From Plazaster borealis (taxonomy: Eukaryota > Echinodermata > Asteroidea > Forcipulatida > Labidiasteridae), in the NCBI GenBank assembly GCA_021014325.1, contig CM037463.1:25166526-25230525 (forward strand): a stretch of DNA of 64,000 bases. Reading direction: 5' to 3'. Of the stretch, positions 12,694 through 24,300 are shown in pieces. The notes beneath the pieces were generated by a model. That model worked only from the letters and a program-made list of their open reading frames with translations. It ran no database searches and was not told the origin of the DNA. Position 1 is the first letter of the stretch, and the number at the start of each line of letters is the position of its first letter. Made by a program: the position numbers and the translations under genes.

Positions 12694-13020
12694 TTAAGAG
12701 GTAATGTCTCTATTACTTCCCCGCATGGGAACAACCATGCTATCGTTTGTGGGTCGCTGGCAGACCACCCGAGGTTCAAACATTCATGATCAGATACAAT
12801 GTTAAGATGTGTCATCCGCTTCATGCACGGTCAATAGGGGCGCTTCACTATTATTATGTCATGTTATTGTGATATTAAACGTTGCTAAAAACAACAAATC
12901 TTAGTCAAAGCTGTAGTGATGTTGTCGATTTTTAATCATGTAATTAAGTCATTATATGATTGATAAATCACGCAATTTCGATCGGTTCAAATTATTGAAT
13001 TTATATATATACGGGCATGC

Positions 13021-13072
13021 CTTTATTTGGAACAACATGAATACGGCCACCTTTATTTGGAACAACATGAAT
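13021..13072. repeat. Two-copy direct repeat, 30-bp period
   Basis: A 22-base block starting CTTTATTTGGAACAACATGA at 13021 is repeated exactly at 13051. Confidence 0.9.
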
Positions 13073-13742
13073 GATCCTGCATTGAAGAATTGAAAGTTGA
13101 CGTCGAATCAATTCTAAAGACCCTTTAACCAACATGCTAACTGCTGATGATAGCAACATACAATGTTTATTATTCTAGCATACGTTATGTATTGCTCGTG
13201 GCTTTAATGTTCAATGAGTATAGCCAATACTCAAATGAAGTAGAAACATTAGCAATTGTGGAGGTAGTAACGACGGAATCTTATTCCTCGTAAATTATAT
13301 TCCTGTGTTGACATGAATTATAGCCACTCAGGTGTGCATTTTATTTTATGTTTCATGCAATACGACTTATTTTGAGTTACGACGAATCACTGCTTTAAGA
13401 AATTCAAGTCAAGGACACTCCAATGTGAAGCAACCAAAGTATCTGAAATTAGTTTTTTTATAAAGATTAAAGTCGATAAACTATACCATGCCATCGTGGG
13501 AATCCTTCCTCTAAAGAAACCAATATTGATTGAATCTGTAAAGGGCTACCTCTAAGGAAGAACTTTTCTTTTATGTTATTGTTTTACTTTGTTTGGTATA
13601 GAAGTTTAATCAGTTGTTACTGCCTGTGACGTTTCAAATGCTACTTTATTTCTAGCTAAATTGAATGAACTCCAAATAAGGATTGGATAATTACAACAAA
13701 CATTTATTTTTGGAAATCTACAACTTTAGACGAGTGTGTTGA

Positions 13743-15853
13743 CAGGGGCGACGCCAGGGTATTTGTATGGGGGGTGGCGAGAAAGCGTCGAGTCTTAGCA
13801 CTTACGGTGTGGGGTCCAGGAGCCCGCCTGAGGCCCCTGGTGGGGTCCAGGGGCGAAACCCTTGGCGGGGGTTGAGGGGGCGGACCCCCCTGAAGCGTTT
13901 TGGTTTAAGCATGTCTGAAAAGCTCTCCTTTCTATAAATATTTACATAACTTTCCCGGAAGTTGTTGGATTTTGGCTTATTGTAAGACCAGGGAGGACTC
14001 TCCATCTACATTAAAATTATGCCGAAATTACAAAGTTTTGACATCATAATGCACTTTCAAAGAACTCTTGAAATCAAACAAATACTTTGAACTACATGTA
14101 GTCTATGCTAGGCACTTGATACACCGTCAACGCAATACATCGTCGTCAGTATGGGCGTATGTAGCTCTATTCGCGTGGTAACTTAAATAGTCTCGTGTCC
14201 CTAATACAGTGCATATACAACCGAAGCGGATCCAGGATTTGTTTAAGCGGGGGGCGGGGGCACACCTTAAGTTAACTGCATGCAGTAACACTGATTTGAT
14301 ACTAGAACCTTGTATTACTGTAGAGGGTGGTGGTCCAAACGTGACCGTGTGCAACCTTTTACCGCGTATGTGGGGCATTTCTATGAGAAAATCGAGCGAG
14401 CGATGCGCAAAACCTTACGGCGTGGGGTCCGGGGCCCGCTATAGGGCCCCGGTAATTTTTGTTTTACATTAGGTGCTCTCTATAGGACACTTCAGAGGCG
14501 TTGCACAAATCGTTTTTACCTAATTGAACTCTGCTTTATTCGCCTTTTATAACAATTGTTTTGTTAAATTCTTAGGGGGAAACCGGTTAGCTATAAGGGG
14601 CCACACGACACACGTTTAAATATAAACAGCATTCTAGCCAGGATGTTATTGCTATAGAACAACGAGCAAATGCGAAGCCTTACAGCGTGGGGTCCGGGGC
14701 CCGCTTTAGGGCCCCGGGAAAATTCGTTTACATCAGATAATATCTGGTGTAATCTAGGACTTTTCACAGGCAATTTAACGCAAGTTTTAAATGTGCTTTG
14801 TTTGTCTTTTAGCAATTATTGTTTTGCTATTTTTTTTTAGGGAGGATTGGTTGGCTAATGGGCCTATAAGGGGGACACATGCTTGCCGTTTATGTAAAAA
14901 CAGCATTCTAGCTTGGATATAATTGCATGTATAGCGTAAGGCATTTTACTTTACGAGAAGAATGAGCAAACGCAAAGCATTTACACTACAGCGTGGGGTC
15001 TTGGGTGAATAAACAATTCAAATTAGATGCTCTCTGGTACAATCTAGAATATTTTAGAGGTGTTTGACTCACTACTTTGTGCCAAGTTTATTGAGATTGT
15101 GCTTCTTTGCCATTTATTTATTTACTTTTTCTTCCTGGCAGAAATAAGGGGGAGTGCGTGCCCGGTGGTCCCCTCCTTCAACCCACCTCTGTTTATTAAA
15201 ACAAATACACAATGCAGGAGTGTATGTTTAATCGCTCTGTGCCAACTTAGACTGAGACGTTTTGCATTTTTTTACATTTTTATTTTCATTTTTCAAGAAC
15301 ATCAGTCAAAGTGACATGATAGTTAAAACGGTACAGTTAATAGTAAAATTGCTAAAACAAGCCGAGATCTCACACTTTTCGTCGACATGACATCGTTCAA
15401 GGCATCACTTTTATACGTTGAGCCCATCTCAAAATTAGTCTCTTCATCAAATTGTCCTACAGTTTTTCGGTACGCACGTGGAATCATGTATCAAAATGTG
15501 TCAAAAATAATGGTAAGTTTAAACTGGTCAACAGTTTTCCGGTTTTCAGGGGTTAAAATATACTGAATATCTTCAGCCAGTTGCGGTAGTCATAAAATGC
15601 GCAGTTGTACAGCAATTATAATTTTGTATTGCGAAGTGTTGCTTTACCCTGTGTTTTAATATTAGGCTATTTAATGTAGGTAACATGATTCCCTCAATTA
15701 TTTGCCCCTTCTCCCTTTCTTAAGTACCTCTTCTTTTTCATTTTTTTCTTTTCTTTCTATCGTTTCTTTCCTTTACTTTCCCCATTTGTAATTGTTTATT
15801 CTTCAAATGATGGGGTTGGGGGCAGCCCCCCCCCTCCTGTGGCGCCGCCCATG
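13743..15853. mobile_element. hAT-like non-autonomous element (8-bp target duplication)
   Basis: The left end reads CAGGGGCGACGCCA and the right end, on the other strand, CATGGGCGGCGCCA, so the terminal inverted repeats match at 12 of 14 positions. The flanks TGTGTTGA (13735-13742) and AGTGTTGA (15854-15861) match at 7 of 8 bases, as expected for an aged hAT target-site duplication. I see no transposase. The interior holds G-rich blocks and three imperfect tandem units. Confidence 0.65.
14390..15300. repeat. Three imperfect ~290-bp tandem units inside the hAT-like element
   Basis: Each unit begins with a GAGC-AA-GCG-A-A-GC-TTAC pattern and GCGTGGGGTC (about 14412, 14686 and 14992), followed by a GGTGCTCTCT-like block and an AACAGCATTCTAGC block. 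The third is more diverged. The first two carry a GGGGCCCGC-(T)-TAGGGCCCCGG palindrome. Confidence 0.7.
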
Positions 15854-15861
15854 AGTGTTGA

Positions 15862-17535
15862 GCAAAATGTAATAATTATTAACAGACGTTGATATAAGTC
15901 GAATATCACTTTCTGGAATTCAACGAAAAGTTCCCGCGTAAAAACCAAACACTCAAACGTGTCTTCTGCACGAATGGTGGAGTAATCTAGTCTAATTCTG
16001 ATCTCCGTTCACACGCATGTTTTAGCAATCATTTCCTTAAAAGTGAACGTTTCTCCTACACTTTGCTTTGTATACACAAAAGTACAAGCTGGAAACACGA
16101 TAAGCGTGGAAAACTTATTACCTGTAGTTTAGTCATTTGATTTTCAAACTGAAATTGCGGAAGTTGTTGTTAAATGACATGACGTGTATGACCCACGCAG
16201 CGATGAGTGATTGGTGAAGATTCTAATCACAATGTTCTGATGAATCTGTGTCTGGTTTCTCTTTTAACATGATGAAAGAAAAACCTTATCAGATATTGGT
16301 CAGACAGACTTCCTTACTTTCCCGGAAACCAAAAAACTATTTATCGTACGTTAAAGTACCTTCTGGTGACCCATTTGCCTATTTGACGTCAGCATCAACG
16401 GAAGTAAATTCCCACTTGGCAACTGGTGGCGGCAACTGGTGGTTGCAACTGGAGGTGGACAGCCAGCTTTGGGTTCAAGATGTGCATGGGGGGGGGGGGG
16501 GTAGAATGGTCCTCTTTAGTTGATTCAAATGTGTTAGCTTGACCATAACAACGATATGAAGCCTCACGTATGCTTGTAGATTCAAAGTGACTTTATGCAT
16601 CTTGTAGACTCAAAAAGACGTTCTACATTTATAAACAAAACTGTAGTTAGGCAACATTTTGACACACACGGCTTTCATTAATCAGCGAAAAAGAAAACAT
16701 TTGTAGAGGATGATGTGTAGAGGTTTCGTAATCAATCATACTTCACAACACTCTTACCAATCTATCATTCCATGTCTTATTATTTTACTCTCTTGGTTTG
16801 CACCGTGGAATATCGCGACCCGGGGGAACAATGTTTACTTGAATGACCCTCTAGTTCGCCTCGTGCTTTTAAGGGATGGTATCGTGTTGTAATAATTATT
16901 AGATTCTGAAAAAGCAAATTCGGTCAAACAGTCAAACTATCTTTAAAAATATGCTGTTAGGCTACTAACTCAAGCTTGAAATAATGTTTTTTTTTTTTTT
17001 GTTTTTTTTTTGTTACAATACAATATACAAGCAGAGGCCGTCTATGGAAAGGCAAAAGTAAAAAAAAAACTGTCATAAAAAAGATGTGCCCTCCCAGACC
17101 CTGCTCATTTAAAAGAATAAAAATACATATTTTGTACACAGAAATCTAAAATTGCAGTAAAAAGTAAACAAAAGATGGCAAGCAAAAGAATAATTAAAAT
17201 GCAAATAAACAAAAACCACCGGAACTAAGACCCCCGATAGTCAAGAAAACACAAATCTGTAATCAAGAAACGATGTATAACAAACAGTGATACACTTCAT
17301 TCTTAGTCCGTCTAAGGGGAAGATCAAGATCGGATCGAACAAATAAAATGGTCAAGATTTTTAAGAGATAGCTTTGTTTTTATCAACTTTATAAACATGA
17401 TCAACTGTACATAATATTGGCAAAAAGTCAAATGCTGATACTGAGAATGGCTGAACAAAAATTGTAAAGTTTGATTTTATATTATTATTAAAAATCACAT
17501 TAATTCATTTGATTCTATCTATACTTTGTCTCCAG
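15862..17535. other. Intergenic DNA upstream of the mucin gene
   Basis: No supported exon. Contains a G-run near 16490 and a poly-T tract near 16985. It should hold the mucin promoter or an upstream non-coding exon, but I cannot place a core promoter. Confidence 0.5.
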
Positions 17536-17648
17536 ATAAGACTCGTCAGAACGTGGGAGTATTTCTAAATGGAACAGCTACTCTGACATCAGATGATGAT
17601 CGACACGGGTACATCGCAAGCGTCGATCCGAAAAAGCTTTTACTTCAC

Positions 17649-20600
17649 ATGGCGAGAATTTTACTTTCACATCACCTATATCCTATCTATTTACTAGTGT
17701 TTTTAGCTTTAATAACATCACCGTCTACGTGTTACATCATAATAAATGGTGCCCCCTCCGATATACCAGCCGAATTACCATCTCCTACAACAACTAGTGA
17801 ATACGACTCAAACCTTCAAACTACAACCGATATAAGTTTGTCAAAGTCAACAACCAAAGAGTCAGGGTTGATTAACCCAATATCTGGAACTTCAGCAACT
17901 GGATCAACTTTCTCAAAATCCTCGACCCAACTATCCAATACTTCTCCCAGATTAGGTAATAATCGAGATGATGTGTACTTGCCAGGAACTAGTGTTTCAA
18001 CTTCGATATCTAAGATGCTTGGAAAAGAGGCAAACCTGGCTTTGAATTCTGATGAGTTAAATGACATACCACTCAAACCTGCTGGGGGTGAACGTGATCT
18101 CAATGTTGCAGCTCAACAGAAACCACACAGGTATAATGAGTCAAGAATCTCAACTGCAGATACCGTAGCAGTGGATGTGGATGGTTCGGGACACTTTGGG
18201 ATAGTTACCGCAACGTCCGACCCAATTAAGAAGTCTTATCAACTGCCGGATGAGATGAGGTCAGAAAACACTTACAAGAACGAACCTGTTGTTGTGCTGA
18301 ATGAAATTTCTACTGATCCAACACCGTCATCTTCAATGAAAAACCCATCAAACAATGACACAATATTCAATCCATTGTCGTTCTTGATACCCGTGCCGAC
18401 CACTCAGGGCAATATAGAACTTATAGAATCTTTGATGGAAGAATCTACTTCTAATGTTAGTACCACCACCGAGGCGCCGCACACACCACCATCTAGAACA
18501 GATGTAACATCTTATCAAGAGACCACGATTGAAACAACTGCAGTAAGAACTCTGAAAACATCAACTACTCTTCAAGGAACTGATGACAAACACTCAATCC
18601 CACCTCTGACACCATTGACCTTACCTCTAACACAAACAGCGAATACTCCGACTATTCCAAGAAGCCGGGATTCAACTGCTCCTACTCCTGTAGGAAATAA
18701 TCCCATTACAATTTCCACTAAAAATGACCCCAGAGAACACACAACAGGCGTATATCAAGCACACCTTATAATGACAACGGTTGAAAAAGACAGTAAAACT
18801 GTTGAAACCACCGCTCAAATGTCTCCAGAAATAACACAGCAAATGACAACAGAACCAAGTGGTGGTTCTTTGGTATCTCTAAGCACACTATCAGACATCC
18901 CAAAAGAATATGTTACTTCAGAAATTAAAAGTTCTTCAACGGTTGCAGAGTTTCTAAATCAGAAAACCACTTTGACGACAACGGCAGGGACATTCGATCG
19001 TGTGTACGAACTAGAGCATACGACTAAAATACCTAATCGAAAAGTGGAACCAACAAAGACCCACTTCACGATGAAAGAGGATCTGACATCGTCAAACATA
19101 GAAGGAATTATTACATCATCTAATAACTTCCGCAAACAGACCCCAGTGACAAAAGAGTATTTATCGACTATGGAAACGAGAAGTACATCTCACATCACGA
19201 CCCAGATCGCACAAGAAAAGCGTCCACAAATTACAAATCCTGCAACTAACCAGTCTAAGACGTTCTCACCCCCAGGGGAAAGTAGTTTTGGTGAAAATCT
19301 AACTTCCATCCGTCCATCGACAATTACTGAACCTAGTCTAACGGAAATAATAACCATCAAATCCTACGACCAAGCAGTTAAAACGAGTCCAGGCAAAGTG
19401 TCTGATATAAACCAAACAGTCCTTCCAAGAAGTGACAATATGCCAAGTGAGCCATCTGAAGACCTTTCACCGAGTAGTAGTATTACAGTACGTCCAAAAT
19501 CAACAGCTCCGTCAGCAACTAAGACATTGGAGATGGCGAGTCCCGGTACCGACGTTGTCAGCAAACACCTTGATATGAACAACGCCACCAATCAATCTCC
19601 AGCCCGTACGCAAGAGTCTGTAATGGTTGACGACCCGACGTTCACAACTCCATCTAAAACATCACAAGAGGCAACTGCATCTTTAACAGACACTGAAGTG
19701 ATTGTTGACGGGTCTGAGATAAGTAGTCCCGTTACCACCTTATCAACCCCACAAAGAACATCTTCCCAATCATTCACAGAAGTAAATGTGGACAATGTTA
19801 ACAGTTTTACATTGGACGTGCCAATCTCACCAACAAATACACCAACTCACAAGACTACAACAAAGTTGAGAACAACAGTTGGTATGATCTCAGCAAGATT
19901 GTCTCCTGAAACTTCTAGCCCGGCTGCTTCAACAACGGAATCCCTCAGAAATTTAAGAAATACACAAACCATTTCTAACACACCAACCATTGGAACACTT
20001 TCAGACACCCCAATAACTGTAACATCGACCGAAGCAATGTACACTGCTACAACAACAGAGTCGCTGAAAACATCAAAACCTGACCTATCAATTGAAAGTA
20101 AGAGTTCCACAGACAAGCCTCTTAAGTATACTGAAACATTTAAAAACGCGATAACTTTGGTTCCAGATTCAAGTATGGTGCCACATGACAAGCGGCAAAC
20201 AACAGCCAAAATAAACCCATCAACAGAGAGTATGATTTCAACTGATGCTCCTTTTCAACATTATACCGATTACCAGACAACTGGCGAAGCAGTCAAGATA
20301 TCAGATCAAACAAACGAATTCCTTGAAAAACTGCGAAGCACGTCCAAACCTGACCAATCAACAGATAGCTTGATTTCAACTGATGCTCCTTTAAATCAAT
20401 ATACAGGTTTCCAGACAACTGGCGATATATCAGCAAAACCTGACCAATCAACGGTAGGTGTGATTTCAATAGATGCAACAGTGCTGTCAGTTTCACAGAC
20501 CCAGTCCTCGGAAGATGAAAAGAGGACTAAATATGGAACACTAACTGCTGACACTCTTGTCGATATAACAATGAATCCAACAACAACAACAACAGCAACG

Positions 20601-21399
20601 AAGTATTCTGAAACAGGTTCATTTGGTACAAGTTCAACTATTCCTCTTAGAAGTTCCACATACGGCCCAAGAGCTTCTCCGAGCTATTCTGCTCCAACAA
20701 CAGATAAGCGTCTTGCAACTCTTGAACAAACTACAGCCAACTCCTACACACCAGCATCAAGTGTAGGATTTAATAACGTGACCTCTGACATTTTCACTCC
20801 ATCTTTAACGAATTCGGCAATGTACTCAACAGCAACAACGACAAAGACTCTAAATGGTTTGACACCAAGTGTAGGCCTAATCTTGACAACATTTGCAGAA
20901 GCTGTAACAGAAGAAAGTACAACTCCTATTCCACCACAGACTCACACCAAGAGGCAGACCAATTATAAGGTAACTATCAGGTCTACCGTAAGTCAAGGAA
21001 GCGAGAAAATGCACGAAGTAACCACTGCAACCTCTCCATCACAACATATTTCCACCGTCAAATCGACAAATGAGCGTGTGTTAGAAACGCTTGAAGCCCA
21101 AACCTCACTACCCGATTTATTCACTCCTACAACACATGAACAAATATCTTCACATTCTCAGACAACTGGCGTTCGTCACATTGAAACGTCGATAACCACG
21201 CATACAACCAAGGAGACAAAATCACTGACCGACAAAGTGACTCTCTCCACTCAAGGATCTTCATCAACACAAGCGTCTTCAATTTCATCTCATCGGACTT
21301 CACTCAAGACGTCAGGAAGTACATTAACTGCATCGTCGTCCCTCCAGGGAGAGACATCATTTGTACCGACTTCAGTAGATTCCTCAACAGAGCAACAAG
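17649..21399 (+). CDS. Mucin exon 1: signal peptide and Ser/Thr-rich ectodomain
   Basis: An open frame of 1,250 codons after ATG 17649 (CACATGG context). The start is chosen because MARILLSHHLYPIYLLVFLA begins a clear signal peptide; the frame stays open upstream to an acceptor-like TTTGTCTCCAG ending at 17535, so an N-terminal extension is possible. The donor CAACAAG|GTAATT follows in phase 1. Around 20200-20480 imperfect ~45-residue repeats recur (ST-DAP, QTTG, KPDQST). Many TT, TS and TP runs. Confidence 0.88.
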
Positions 21400-24300
21400 G
21401 TAATTGCGACAGTCACACATTTCTTGCAAGATACATATTATACTAACTATTGTTAATTACAGAAGTTGTACACAGACAACAGGGATGAGTATCTGTAATA
21501 TTGTTGTGATGCATCAAGAGTCTTTAAAACAAACTGCGGTAAAACCGAAACCAACACAAGCCACCTTTGATTGTGGGGTAACGACAACTCACATGTCTTT
21601 TCTTATCATGTATCGATATACTATACTTGAAACTTCAATGAATTTTGAAGTTTTGAATATTAACTTGTTTTCTTTTAGTGACAGAATGCGAGCAGCTTGG
21701 TAATGATTGTGACCAATTGACCGAGAATTGTGTCAACACTTATGGGGAATATCAATGTGAATGCGAACGAGGTTATTACAAAAACCAGGATTCGGTGTGT
21801 CTTGGTATATATAAGTCAATCTGTCAACGTGCCTTAAAAGAATAACGTGAGAAAAGAAGCATTGCTGTCATTCCTTTTGTTATGGACTATCAACTATTAA
21901 GGAATTTAATGTTAAAGTTGTCATTCTTTTTCCAGTGGGTGTTTCGTTCTATGGAAGTTTGAGGATTGATTCAGTAAGTCTTGGTGGAAGCACTGTGTCT
22001 GTTCATTACACCCCGGAATTGCAAGATCCTAACAGCGCAAAATACAGGGAACTCGCCGAGAAAGTTCAGAACATGGTAAAATTAAATTGAATTAATGATT
22101 TAAATATACGTTGATATGGTGTGGTGTACTGTCTTGAAGGCTCTGGTTGATAAAACCACCATGACTGAGCCATTAGTATCGCTCATACAAACTTGAAATG
22201 GAAATTGGCGTTTCAGTTAGGACAGTGTGAACTTGGATTATGAACTAGTGTCGTGGCTAAGAGGTCTAGTGTGCCGGACTCTGGTCCTGCCGTGTGTTCT
22301 TTAGGCAGATATTATCCGTACCTTTGCTCTGTAATATGCGACAAGCGACACCTGCGACACATCACTCCCTTTCTGTCTCCATGCTAGTTCCCTCGTGGGA
22401 GTGCATTGGAGACAACATAACCAAGTGCTAAGTAAGGTGTAAACGTCTTTGCTGTTTCTAATTGTGTATTATTGTTTTGTTTTATATTCCCACTCGATGT
22501 TTTCAGCTCGATTATGTGTTTCTGAACGACACTACGTCGATAGCAACCTACAAGGGATGTAAAATGATCCAGTTTCGATCTGGCAGCATTGTGGCCGAGT
22601 TTCAGCTCACCCAAGCCGATGTTTCGACCCGGTTGAATGAAACTGTTCTGCAACTTATTTTACGAAATGCCGTAGATGACGGAACTGTGAAACATATCAG
22701 TGGTTTCGTTATATCTTCAAACTCCGTTCTTATGACTCGTAAGTTTTTAATTAAAAGTCGGCTAGAATTGCGTAAACGGCATCAACAAATAAAGATATAC
22801 ACCTGAATTTTTCATTCATTATTCTAATCTTTTTTATTATTATTATTATTCAATGAAATCAATTTCATTCTCAAAGTCCACAAATGCTTAATTAATTATG
22901 TTGACATTGTTGGGGTTCCAAGCTCCCATTAAGGAAGGTGTAGATCGGATAACATTGACTAAAGGCCTACTAGCAAGCAGAATATATGTCCCCATGATGC
23001 TATTTTGTGTACTTATATCACACAGCTCTTGACGAATGTACTAAGGAAGTCCATGACTGTTCCGTGTTTGCTACCTGTTTAGATCAACCGATTGGCTTCA
23101 GTTGCATCTGCAATCCTGGATACAGAGATTTGCATTATGACGTCATACCGGGCAGAAATTGCCAATCAGGTAGAAATACCACAGTTATACAAATAAATTG
23201 ACAAGTAATTATTGCTTGACAGTTGTTTTTAAAAGTAAACCACCCATTCGTTGTTTAATTACATAAGCTATAAGAAAGTACTCAACTTATTTAACTTAAT
23301 TGTGATCCACATTTTAGTTGACCGACCACAAAAACTACCGACTAGCCAGGTGCATGTCATCGTAGCTATCGTCTTCACTACCTCGATTGTCGTGCTTGTT
23401 ACCGTCACGGCGTTCTTGGCATTTGTACATAGGAAGTGCCATACGTCATCGAGTACAGTCAAGATGCCGACAGTCACTGCACCCAGGAAGATATCTGATG
23501 CGTTCTTAGCTGGTGATGTAGAGGCTGGAGTGTGGTGTCCAGCCCCTGGGGAGGAGGCAGATGCATGGTCCAGTGGAAGTTCATCTAGTACATGCCACGA
23601 TACAGGAAAGACAAATTCGAAGGTATATCAGTAATTGTTGGAGATACCCCCTCCCCCCTACAGTTACAAACCTATTGGTTAACAAGTTGATATACTAGGA
23701 TCAACCATCTGAGCATGTTTCTGTGTGCGTTTAATGGTATAGACGTTATATTTTGAGCCTTTTTCCAAGAAATACTTGATTTGTTCTATCTATTTATTTT
23801 GGCAAATAAAAACAAAAATACAAAGTGATACATAAACAGGTAAACTGATTACAAAGCCAAGAATAGCCCAAAAAGCTGACTATGTCATATCCATTTTTTG
23901 TTTAAACTAATGTAATGACTCTGTCAATTGACCTTCGGGTCACGAAGTTTGTCAATTTTAATAAAATTCAAATTTTAAACACGGTTTAGTTCCACCAGGG
24001 TCCTTGAAAACACAAAGACAAACAAATACAATACGAGGGAATTAAAATTGCTCAGGAGTTAGCGAAGAGTTGTGAGCAATAAATAAACTGTTAACAATTT
24101 GACAAATGAGAAGAGAGGTGCCTTTTTACTGCCCTTTCAAATTGATAGTGATTATTGGAGCATTTGATGCTAATAGGAAGTAATATCCATTCATGAATTC
24201 CAGTATCAAAAATGTATGGCACTCTGGCCCTTTTATTCTTGAAACAATAACATTGGTACGTTCTATTCTTATTTTTACAATTGAATAATGAACGGTTCTT

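Noticed and set aside
12706..12800. Possible tRNA-like B-box (GAGGTTCAAAC) suggesting a SINE
   Set aside because: No A-box at a suitable distance and no tail; too weak to annotate.
11213..13126. TTAAAGGGTC and GACCCTTTAA as ends of a 1.9-kb transposon
   Set aside because: Similarity stops after about 10 bp and the sequence is close to a common palindrome; no convincing inverted repeat.
20396..20659. Minus-strand open frames across the mucin exon (also 17816, 19364, 19592 and 19847)
   Set aside because: Shadow frames created by the Thr/Ser codon bias of the sense strand.
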